A model generated the notes under the pieces. That model made no database searches, was not told the origin of the DNA, and was given only the letters and a program-made list of their open reading frames with translations. This document shows positions 1 through 5,223 of a stretch of DNA of 5,844 nt, piece by piece; position 1 is the stretch's first letter; each line of letters opens with the position of its first letter. The DNA is from Acidobacteriaceae bacterium (GTDB lineage: Bacteria > Acidobacteriota > Terriglobia > Terriglobales > Acidobacteriaceae): the NCBI GenBank assembly GCA_003152795.1, contig PMBA01000136.1:1-5844 (forward strand), written 5' to 3'. A program made the translations under genes and the position numbers.

Positions 1-288
1 CTTTTGGGAGGTGGCGTCACCTTCATCCTGGTGCTCTTCGGTTCCTGGCTGTACGAGGCTTTCATGGAGAGCTCGTCGTACCAGGCGACGCTGGGTAAGA
101 TGATTTTTGGGATGAAGGTTACCGATCTGAACGGCAACCGAATCTCGTTCGAGCGGGCGACGGGAAGGCATTTTGCGAAATGGCTTTCCGCCATGATCCT
201 ATTCATCGGCTACATCATGGTCGGTTTCACGGATCGCAAACAGGGACTGCACGATCTGCTGGCCGGGACGCTGGTGCGGCGGGGGTAG
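1..288 (+). CDS. RDD family membrane protein, C-terminal part (5' end outside window)
   Basis: The reading frame is open from the first base, so the gene begins upstream; 95 residues are visible and the stop is TAG at 286-288. The fragment has a hydrophobic segment at about residues 1-20, the conserved stretch QATLGKMIFGMKV (28-40), a short hairpin-like turn DLNGNRISFERA, a second hydrophobic segment at 62-76 and the ending TDRKQGLHDLLAGTLV (77-92). This TLGK...G.KV...FDxxxQGLHD.LAGT.V pattern is the hallmark of the C-terminal half of RDD domains (Pfam RDD). The Arg that names the family, in the first membrane helix, lies outside the window. RDD proteins are small inner-membrane proteins; most have no assigned function and some have been linked to ion transport. 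The next gene is 276 bp away behind a terminator, so this gene probably ends its transcript here. Family is secure; role is unknown. Confidence 0.88.
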   Translation, partial: LLGGGVTFILVLFGSWLYEAFMESSSYQATLGKMIFGMKVTDLNGNRISFERATGRHFAKWLSAMILFIGYIMVGFTDRKQGLHDLLAGTLVRRG

Positions 289-306
289 GCAGGATCAGAG
301 CTGATC

Positions 307-341
307 GTAGCGCCGCCGGCAAGATGCCGGCGCTACTTTTT
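307..341 (+). terminator. Rho-independent-type terminator hairpin with T5 tail
   Basis: GTAGCG (307-312) pairs with CGCTAC (331-336) and CCGGC (316-320) pairs with GCCGG (326-330). There is a 3-nt bulge (313-315) and a 5-nt loop (321-325). TTTTT follows at 337-341. It starts 18 bp after the RDD stop codon, the right place to end that transcript. The stem sequence also resembles GCCGGC-type dispersed palindromes that I recall from Acidobacteria-like genomes, so it may be a repeat copy serving as terminator. Confidence 0.65.
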
Positions 342-345
342 CAGC

Positions 346-370
346 ACCGTGACCATCATGCGGTCACGGT
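346..370. promoter_or_regulatory. Perfect 9-bp inverted repeat, possible operator or second hairpin
   Basis: ACCGTGACC (346-354) is perfectly repeated in reverse as GGTCACGGT (362-370), with a 7-nt spacer. No T-run follows, which argues against a second terminator. The core CCGTGAC appears again as a single copy at 403-409. The element lies between the RDD terminator and the propeller gene, about 195 bp before the propeller ATG, so an operator is possible. A transcribed hairpin is the alternative. No regulator is identifiable from the window. Confidence 0.4.
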
Positions 371-480
371 ACTAGAGGGTGCGTGAGAACTCGGCCGCCC
401 CTCCGTGACTGGATTTTCCGCTGGCTGACAGGCGCGCCAACCTGACTCCCCGCGCGACATTCCGCAGATTCCAGGGTTCC

Positions 481-488
481 TATACGAT
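481..488 (+). promoter_or_regulatory. Weak -10-like element upstream of the secreted propeller gene
   Basis: TATACGAT is the most AT-rich, -10-like string in the 289-564 gap. No convincing -35 hexamer sits 16-18 bp upstream (positions about 458-463 read CATTCC). It would give a leader of roughly 70 nt before the ATG at 565. This is a guess from position and composition only. Confidence 0.2.
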
Positions 489-553
489 ATTGGCTAGGGA
501 TGTTTTCGCGATGGGGCGTCTTCCGTCCCACTCGATCGCACAATACCAGCCTC

Positions 554-558
554 AAGGA
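554..558 (+). promoter_or_regulatory. Ribosome binding site deciding the propeller gene start
   Basis: AAGGA lies 6 nt before the ATG at 565. This supports the start at 565 over an in-frame ATG at 490, which would put 25 extra polar residues in front of an otherwise clean signal peptide. Confidence 0.6.
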
Positions 559-564
559 TGCCTC

Positions 565-1758
565 ATGTTCTGCCGCGCCCCACTCGCCTCTGCAGTCTTA
601 CTGTCCACCTTCTTCCTGCTCTCGTCTGGTGTCGGCGCTGCCCAGGTCTGCCAGCCTTCGGTCACGAAGCCGATCGTCGTGGCCTCGCCGACGCAGCGAC
701 TCGAGGCCGGCCGCAAGGCTCAACCGCCGCTCACGGATACGTATAACCCGTTCGCCTGGCCCGACACGCCTCTGGGAATCATCAAGACGGGCAACGGCTA
801 CGAGTTCTTTGGCAGCGATGGCGGGGTGCACTTACGGCAGATGTGGCAGGGCCATTGGGTCGGCAACAACAAGTCCGGATCGATTGTCACCACCGCGGGA
901 ACCCTTGACAACCCGCTCGGATCCGGCGATCCGCAGGACGTCAGCGTCTCGCCAAATCCCGCCTCCTCGCCTAACCCCAACTATCCAAGCTACGGCTACG
1001 TGGGCGGAGGCCCGATCTATCAGGTTCCGCAAGGCATGACGGGCGCGGGCAACCTGCTGGCGACCTATCACGCCGAGCTTCCCAACGATGCGCTTTATGC
1101 CGCGCTTGGCCTGGCCGCGTCCACCGATAACGGGCTGACCTGGACCGATCTTGGGGAGATCATTCGCCTCAACCAGTCTTATGCGGTGGGGTTGGATGGC
1201 TTCGAGATCGGCGACGGGCCGCTGGTGCTCTCGCCCGATAGCAAGTATTTCTATTTGTATTTTCCGGATTGGCTGGCCAACGGCACGCCTCACACCACGA
1301 CTACCACCAATGTTTCCGTTGCCCGTGCATTGGCCTCCGCGGTGCTCGACGCCGCTTTTGGACCGGCGCCTCATCATGCGGTTCCCTTCGAAAAGTTCTA
1401 CAAGGGCAGTTGGCATCTGCAACCCGGGATCGGCGGAGCGTCCACCGACCTCAATCCCAGCTCGGCGTATGAGGGCTATCTCGATATTCACTACAACAGC
1501 GCCATCCAGCGCTACGTGATGATCATCTCGAACGACACGGCATTTGGTTACGCCGAATCGGTCGACGGGTTGACCTGGACGGTTCCGATCGCGCTGGGCA
1601 CATACGGCCCGATTGCGGCTTATCCCACGGCGGTCGGATTGGGCGATGACCCGCACATATTGGGCAAGAGTTTTTACGTTTACTTCACGCACTTGCCGAC
1701 CGATGGCACCGGCTGGAAAAACGGCTCCCTGCGGCGTCTCACACTCACCTGCCCGTGA
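565..1758 (+). CDS. Secreted beta-propeller protein, glycoside-hydrolase/sialidase-like, substrate unknown
   Basis: The protein has 397 residues from the ATG at 565. It begins with a Sec signal peptide: one Arg at residue 4, a hydrophobic core at about 8-20, and likely cleavage in GVGAAQ (22-27). The mature part carries one good Asp-box, S186-T-D-N-G-L-T-W193, and a second, one residue shorter, S332-V-D-G-L-T-W338. Recurrent beta-strand segments with the look of propeller blades include GPLVLSPDSKYFYLYFPD, the stretch GYLDIHYNSAIQRYVMIISND split around Y/D residues, and DDPHILGKSFYVYFT. This pattern is typical of five- or six-bladed propellers of the GH43/GH32/GH130 and sialidase type. I cannot place it in a numbered family or name catalytic residues. 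Only two cysteines remain after cleavage, C29 and C396, at the two chain ends. It is probably periplasmic or extracellular. A 76-bp gap separates it from the LPS-export genes, so a functional link is not shown. Confidence 0.75.
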   Translation: MFCRAPLASAVLLSTFFLLSSGVGAAQVCQPSVTKPIVVASPTQRLEAGRKAQPPLTDTYNPFAWPDTPLGIIKTGNGYEFFGSDGGVHLRQMWQGHWVGNNKSGSIVTTAGTLDNPLGSGDPQDVSVSPNPASSPNPNYPSYGYVGGGPIYQVPQGMTGAGNLLATYHAELPNDALYAALGLAASTDNGLTWTDLGEIIRLNQSYAVGLDGFEIGDGPLVLSPDSKYFYLYFPDWLANGTPHTTTTTNVSVARALASAVLDAAFGPAPHHAVPFEKFYKGSWHLQPGIGGASTDLNPSSAYEGYLDIHYNSAIQRYVMIISNDTAFGYAESVDGLTWTVPIALGTYGPIAAYPTAVGLGDDPHILGKSFYVYFTHLPTDGTGWKNGSLRRLTLTCP

Positions 1759-1820
1759 TCGCGGCGATGCTCTCGCATAACTGCGCCGGCTCGTGGCAGG
1801 GTCCGGCCGCTGGCGCGAGT

Positions 1821-1826
1821 TACACT
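1821..1826 (+). promoter_or_regulatory. Possible -10 element for the lptC/lptA-lptB transcript
   Basis: TACACT matches the sigma-70 -10 consensus at 4 of 6 positions. It ends 8 bp before the ATG at 1835, so transcription from it would start at or within a few bases of the start codon. There is no clear -35 hexamer 16-18 bp upstream. No Shine-Dalgarno sequence is present in this short stretch. The rest of the 1759-1834 gap is GC-rich with only a weak GCGCC/GGCGC inverted repeat (1783-1787 and 1812-1816) lacking a T-run. Confidence 0.25.
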
Positions 1827-1834
1827 AGCCTCTG

Positions 1835-4252
1835 ATGGCTCTTCCGGTATCACGTCTGCGCCGCTGGTTCGCCTTGGGCGCGGTTCTTATGATTGCCACG
1901 GTTGCGGGAATGTATTTCTACGCGCGCTGGCGCGTGCGCAAAGTCGTCCATGACATTCCCGCCAGGATCGGCCTCGATATTCAGCAGACGGCGGAGGGCT
2001 TTTCCGTTTCCAAGTCGGTGGAAGGCCGCACCCTGTTTACGGTGAGCGCTTCCAAGGCGGTTCAGTTCAAGGGGGGCGGACGGGCGGAGTTGCACAACGT
2101 TAAGATCGTCATCTACGGCAAGGACGCCGGCCGCTTCGACCAGATTACGGGGGATGATTTCGGATACGATCCCGCGTCCGGCGAGGTGAGCGCCAAGGGT
2201 ACGGTGCTGATCGACCTGGAAGCGAATCCGCAGGGGATGCGGCATTCCGACCAGACGCCTCCGGCGCAAACCAAAGACCCGATTCATCTGGAAACCAACG
2301 GTCTGGTCTTCAACAAGAATACGGGAGATGCTTCCGCCACGGGGAAAGTGGTGTTTCAGACGCCGCAGGCATCGGGCTCGGCGGTGGGGATTGATTATGT
2401 GGCGAAGACGGGAACCATGAATTTGCTGTCGGCGGTCGTGATAACTGTCAACCGGCCGCAGAAGGTCCTCCTGAATGCCGATCGTGGAGTGATTTCCAAG
2501 CAACCCAGGCAGGTCGCGCTCACCGGCGTGCACATGACTCGGGAGCAGCAGCAACTTCAGTCCGACCGCGCGACATTCTTTCTGCGCGAGGACAACACGG
2601 TGGACCACATTCTTGCCGAGGGCGACGTGCGGAGCGACCTTCATGGCCGCTCGGATGCGCACGCGCGTTCCGATCGCGCCGAATTGTTTTTGACCGGTAC
2701 GCGGAATCTGCTTGCGACGGCCATTCTGAGCGGCAACGTGCAGCTCGCCACCGAAGATGCGGCAAGCCGCGTCTCTACAGGAGGGCAGAGTCCGGGGGCG
2801 CAGGTCGCAGAAGCTGCCGCTGGACGGGTGACCCTCCGCTTTGCCGGACAGACTGCGGGACAGCAGAGGTTGGAGACGGTTCATGCCGAAGATGGGGTGC
2901 GGCTGGTGCAGAAGAAGAGCCAGAACGGGGCGGTGGCATCGGCGGCGTCCTCGGCAGGCGGCGCGCAGGACATCGAGATGACCGCTCCGGCCATGGATTT
3001 CATCGTGAAAGGCGGCCGTCTGCTGGAGCGCGCCGAGACCAGCGGACCGCCGCGGATCGTGATCACGCAACCGGGCGCGAACCAGAAAACGGTGGTTACG
3101 GCCGCCAGGTTTACCGCCAGATTCACGGATAAGAATCGCCTGGCCTCGCTGCATGGAGAACCGGATGCCAAGATCGTCAGCGGTAGTATTGTCGCGAGCA
3201 AAAGCGGAGTTGCGCCAGGACAGGCCGATCGAGTATCGACCAGCAGGATGCTTGACGTGGTGTTCCGGCCAGAAGGCGGCATTGCGTCGATCACGCAGAC
3301 GGGTAGCGTTGCCTACGACGATGGTGCGCAAAGGGCTTGGGCGCAGCGGGGAGACTACGCGGCTGCGGATCAAATGCTGGTGCTGAGCGGATCGCCTCGG
3401 GTGGTCGACAACGGTATGACGACAACGGCCCGGACGATTCGTGTGAACCGGACGACCGGCGATGCCATTGCCGAGGGCAACGTCAAGAGCACGTACTCCG
3501 ATCTGAAGGCGCAATCGGGGGGCGCCATGCTGGCCTCTTCCGACCCCATCCACGTCACCAGCGGCAGTATGACGGCGCATCGTTCTCCGGCGGTCGCGGT
3601 GTACACGGGCGACGCTCGGTTGTGGCAAAACGCGAACGTGGTGCAGGCTCCCACGCTTCAATTTGATCGCGATAAGCGATCCTTGGTAGCGCAGGGGGAG
3701 ATCAGTGTGGGGACGGGGCTCCGCCCCGACCGAGCGGGGCAGAGCCCTGCTCCCAGACTAGCGCCGGTTCAACCTGTCTCGACCGTGCTGGTGCAGGCAG
3801 ATAAGAGCGGGAAGGTGACACCGGTCCACATTACATCCGCGCGCCTGAACTACGACGATGCGGAGCGGAGAATCTTTCTCGATGGCGGAGTGACCGCGAA
3901 AGGGGCCGACACAACCTTGACCGCGCAGCAGATGACGGTGTTTCTGCTTCCGCAGAGCCAGTCGAAAGCAGGTTCATCGACGGGGCCGGGAACGCCGGGG
4001 CAAGTCGAGCGGATTGTGGCCGAACATGGCGTTGTGATCACCCAACCGACGCGGCATGCGACCGGCGACAAGCTCGTCTACACAACCGCCGAGGACAAGT
4101 TCGTCCTGACCGGCGGTCCGCCTAGCATTTTTGATGCCGAACGGGGCAAAATTACGGGCGATTCGTTGACTTTCTACAGACACGATGATAGGGTGCTCGT
4201 AGAAGGTAGAGAAACGTCCCCTACGGTCACTAGGACTCAAGTGGCACGATAA
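1835..4252 (+). CDS. lptC/lptA: Long LptC-LptA-type periplasmic LPS bridge protein with N-terminal membrane anchor
   Basis: The protein has 805 residues. A cytoplasmic N-terminus with Arg residues (7, 9, 10) precedes one membrane helix (about 11-28) and then a periplasmic body. Residues 35-130 look like LptC: GFSVSKSVEGRTLFTVSASK, then AELHNVKIVIYG and a GEVSAKGTVLIDLE strand. After that come several OstA/LptA-like segments with alternating 'raw-base / store-erased' strands: about 148-235, 241-306, 330-450, 470-600, 603-700 and 724-790. The last is the most typical LptA: RHATGDKLVYTTAEDKF, TGGPPSIFD, GKITGDSLTFYR and DDRVLVEG (740-791). In E. coli, LptC and LptA are separate proteins of under 200 residues each; here one chain carries both types. 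Likely role: taking LPS from the inner-membrane LptBFG complex across the periplasm. Start: ATG 1835 is the first start after the in-frame TAG at 1826-1828, and it gives a proper anchor. No Shine-Dalgarno is visible. Low-complexity Ala/Gly/Ser stretches at 309-330, 363-378 and 706-722 look like linkers. Residues 625-641 are encoded by a palindromic repeat. Confidence 0.85.
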   Translation: MALPVSRLRRWFALGAVLMIATVAGMYFYARWRVRKVVHDIPARIGLDIQQTAEGFSVSKSVEGRTLFTVSASKAVQFKGGGRAELHNVKIVIYGKDAGRFDQITGDDFGYDPASGEVSAKGTVLIDLEANPQGMRHSDQTPPAQTKDPIHLETNGLVFNKNTGDASATGKVVFQTPQASGSAVGIDYVAKTGTMNLLSAVVITVNRPQKVLLNADRGVISKQPRQVALTGVHMTREQQQLQSDRATFFLREDNTVDHILAEGDVRSDLHGRSDAHARSDRAELFLTGTRNLLATAILSGNVQLATEDAASRVSTGGQSPGAQVAEAAAGRVTLRFAGQTAGQQRLETVHAEDGVRLVQKKSQNGAVASAASSAGGAQDIEMTAPAMDFIVKGGRLLERAETSGPPRIVITQPGANQKTVVTAARFTARFTDKNRLASLHGEPDAKIVSGSIVASKSGVAPGQADRVSTSRMLDVVFRPEGGIASITQTGSVAYDDGAQRAWAQRGDYAAADQMLVLSGSPRVVDNGMTTTARTIRVNRTTGDAIAEGNVKSTYSDLKAQSGGAMLASSDPIHVTSGSMTAHRSPAVAVYTGDARLWQNANVVQAPTLQFDRDKRSLVAQGEISVGTGLRPDRAGQSPAPRLAPVQPVSTVLVQADKSGKVTPVHITSARLNYDDAERRIFLDGGVTAKGADTTLTAQQMTVFLLPQSQSKAGSSTGPGTPGQVERIVAEHGVVITQPTRHATGDKLVYTTAEDKFVLTGGPPSIFDAERGKITGDSLTFYRHDDRVLVEGRETSPTVTRTQVAR
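3708..3755. repeat. Palindromic element lying in frame inside lptC/lptA
   Basis: Positions 3708-3728 pair with 3735-3755 around the 6-nt loop ACCGAG (3729-3734). Of 21 facing positions, 17 are Watson-Crick, 2 are G-T and 2 are A-C mismatches (3713/3750 and 3722/3741). The core pairs are GGGCTC with GAGCCC and GCCCCG with CGGGGC. The element reads through without a stop and encodes residues 625-641, a Pro/Arg/Gly-rich stretch (GTGLRPDRAGQSPAP) unlike the flanking beta-strand pattern. It resembles an inserted dispersed palindrome, comparable in principle to Rickettsia palindromic elements. That it is dispersed elsewhere in the genome is inference. Confidence 0.7.
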
Positions 4253-4981
4253 ATGCACACGCTGGCCACCGACGAAATTGGCAAGTCCTACCGGGGCCGA
4301 CGCGTAGTCAACGGAGTCAGCCTTCAGGTTCTGCAGGGCGAGGTCGTGGGCCTGCTGGGACCGAATGGCGCCGGAAAAACCACCACTTTCTATTCCATTG
4401 TAGGTCTGGTTCCTCCCGATACCGGCAGAGTGCTCTACGACGACGAAGATATCACTAGTGTTCCCATGTACTTACGGGCGCGCCAGTACGGCATCAGCTA
4501 CCTCCCGCAGGAAGCCTCGGTGTTTCGAAAATTAACCGTCGAGGAGAACATCCTGGCCGTGCTGGAAGTCCAGCCGATTTCCTGGCATGAACGCCGGGAA
4601 AAGGCGGAAAAGCTGATTGACCAGCTGGGGCTGGAACATATCCGGCAGAACAAGGGGTATGCGCTGTCGGGCGGGGAGCGGCGGCGGGTGGAAATTGCCC
4701 GATCTCTCTGTATCAGCCCGACTTTCATTTTGCTCGATGAGCCGTTTTCGGGAATCGACCCAATCGCCGTTTTGGATTTGCAGAAGATCATTTCTGATCT
4801 GCGGGCTAGCGGCATTGGAATCCTGATCACGGACCATAACGTCCGCGAGACGTTGTCGGTCACGGATCGGGCATACATCATTAACGAGGGCCGGATCTTC
4901 CGCTCCGGTACGCCGGAGCAGTTGGGGAGTGACCCGGAGGTACGTCGGGTTTATTTGGGGGAAAGCTTCTCATTGGTTTGA
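4253..4981 (+). CDS. lptB: LptB, ATP-binding subunit of the LPS export ABC transporter
   Basis: The protein has 242 residues, essentially the length of E. coli LptB (241), and closely resembles it along its length. It powers LPS extraction from the inner membrane by ATP hydrolysis together with LptF and LptG, on the cytoplasmic face. Visible motifs in order: Walker [10 protein letters not shown] (36-44); Q-loop [18 protein letters not shown] with Q86; signature [15 protein letters not shown] (138-152); Walker B FILLDEP (158-164, D162, E163); D-loop SGIDP; H-loop [10 protein letters not shown] with H195; and the LptB-type ending [12 protein letters not shown]. All catalytic residues are intact. 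Its ATG at 4253 immediately follows the TAA (4250-4252) of the lptC/lptA gene and no close Shine-Dalgarno is seen (AGGA at 4232-4235 is 17 nt away). Expression therefore probably depends on translational coupling to the upstream gene. Confidence 0.97.
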   Translation: MHTLATDEIGKSYRGRRVVNGVSLQVLQGEVVGLLGPNGAGKTTTFYSIVGLVPPDTGRVLYDDEDITSVPMYLRARQYGISYLPQEASVFRKLTVEENILAVLEVQPISWHERREKAEKLIDQLGLEHIRQNKGYALSGGERRRVEIARSLCISPTFILLDEPFSGIDPIAVLDLQKIISDLRASGIGILITDHNVRETLSVTDRAYIINEGRIFRSGTPEQLGSDPEVRRVYLGESFSLV

Positions 4982-4985
4982 GTTT

Positions 4986-5017
4986 CAGTTCTCAGTTCCC
5001 GGTTCCCAGTTCTCAGT
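4986..5017 (+). repeat. Heptad repeat array 1, CAGTTCT orientation
   Basis: Four 7-bp units in tandem, CAGTTCT, CAGTTCC, CGGTTCC and CAGTTCT (4986-5013), are followed by the partial unit CAGT. The array begins 4 bp after the lptB stop. It is in the opposite orientation to arrays 2 and 3. Variation is confined to the second base (A/G) and the last base (T/C) of the unit. Confidence 0.85.
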
Positions 5018-5030
5018 ACGAGAGGGTCTG

Positions 5031-5062
5031 ACTGAGAACTGGGAACTGAGAACCGGGAACTG
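5031..5062 (-). repeat. Heptad repeat array 2, inverted orientation
   Basis: ACTG is followed by the units AGAACTG, GGAACTG, AGAACCG and GGAACTG (5035-5062). It is the reverse-orientation partner of array 1 but with the unit variants in a different order, so the two are not simply one perfect inverted duplication. Confidence 0.85.
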
Positions 5063-5088
5063 CCTCTAGTTACCAAGGCGTGGGCACA

Positions 5089-5094
5089 TTGACC
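5089..5094 (+). promoter_or_regulatory. TTGACC, possible -35 element of an rpoN promoter
   Basis: TTGACC matches the -35 consensus at 5 of 6 positions and lies in the non-repeat part of the lptB-rpoN spacer (5063-5179). The best partner at usual spacing is TCTACC (5111-5116, 16 bp), which matches the -10 consensus poorly. A better -10-like TACGAT (5106-5111) is only 11 bp away. Weak evidence. Confidence 0.2.
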
Positions 5095-5140
5095 TTTCGT
5101 GTCCATACGATCTACCTCGGTGCATGAGAAGCTAAATTTT

Positions 5141-5157
5141 CCACACTCCCGATGTGG
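5141..5157. repeat. Short inverted repeat in the lptB-rpoN spacer
   Basis: CCACA (5141-5145) and TGTGG (5153-5157) are perfect inverse copies around a 7-nt spacer, preceded by TTTT (5137-5140). Five base pairs is short enough to arise by chance. It is noted as a possible small operator or hairpin between arrays 2 and 3. Confidence 0.25.
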
Positions 5158-5179
5158 GGCAGTGAAGAGCAGCCGGTTG

Positions 5180-5210
5180 ACTGAGAACTGAGAACCGAGA
5201 ACTGAGAACT
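5180..5210 (-). repeat. Heptad repeat array 3, next to the rpoN ribosome binding site
   Basis: ACTG is followed by AGAACTG, AGAACCG, AGAACTG and AGAACT (5184-5210), then a T-run to 5215. Against the reverse complement of array 1 it matches 29 of 31 positions; both differences are G to A at a unit boundary. It matches array 1 in unit order better than array 2 does. It ends 13 bp before the rpoN ATG. Confidence 0.85.
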
Positions 5211-5215
5211 TTTTT

Positions 5216-5221
5216 AGGGAG
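5216..5221 (+). promoter_or_regulatory. Ribosome binding site of rpoN
   Basis: AGGGAG lies between the T-run after array 3 and the ATG at 5224. Its GGAG core (5218-5221) is only 2 nt from that ATG but 5 nt from GTG at 5227, so translation could begin at either codon. Using AGGG (5216-5219) as the core gives a 4-nt spacing to the ATG. Confidence 0.5.
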
Positions 5222-5223
5222 AG

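Larger units (their letters stand above)
4986..5062 (+). other. Long stem-loop formed by arrays 1 and 2 after lptB
   Basis: Array 1 (4986-5017) can fold back on array 2 (5031-5062) around a 13-nt loop (5018-5030). The inner 16 bp (5002-5017 with 5031-5046) are perfect; the outer 16 contain 12 Watson-Crick pairs, 2 G-U and 2 mismatches. The bases after it (CCTCTAGTT) are not a T-run, so it is not a classic Rho-independent terminator. It could protect the lptB mRNA 3' end or partly insulate rpoN from the lpt transcript. Function is inference. Confidence 0.6.

Noticed and set aside
490..564. Earlier in-frame ATG at 490 as start of the propeller protein
   Set aside because: It would add 25 polar residues before the signal peptide, and ATG 565 has AAGGA 6 nt upstream.
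640..654. Lipoprotein signal (AQVC) in the propeller protein
   Set aside because: Lipoboxes need a small residue (Gly, Ala or Ser) just before the Cys; here it is Val, and a normal Sec cleavage site lies at GVGAAQ.
832..1692. A 286-codon open frame on the - strand opposite the propeller gene
   Set aside because: The + strand frame has a signal peptide, Asp-boxes and a ribosome site; the - strand frame has none of these and has shadow-like composition.
1794..1811. Sigma-54-like TGGCAG before lptC/lptA
   Set aside because: The second element at the required spacing reads CC, not GC.
1783..1816. Terminator after the propeller gene
   Set aside because: Only a 5-bp GCGCC/GGCGC inverted repeat with a long loop and no T-run.
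1850..3661. A 603-codon open frame on the - strand opposite lptC/lptA
   Set aside because: It lies wholly within a well-supported gene, its product is Arg/His-rich with no recognisable domain or pattern, and long antisense frames are common opposite GC-rich genes.
5081..5100. Sigma-54 (-24/-12) promoter that would let rpoN regulate itself, suggested by TGGGCAC
   Set aside because: The GC expected 10 nt after the GG is absent (TT at 5095-5096).
5177..5205. Promoter with TTGACT at 5177-5182 overlapping array 3
   Set aside because: The position 17 bp downstream reads AACTGA, a poor -10 that is part of the repeat itself.
4986..5210. CRISPR array
   Set aside because: The repeats are 7-bp units in contiguous tandem, in both orientations and without regular unique spacers; no cas genes are present.
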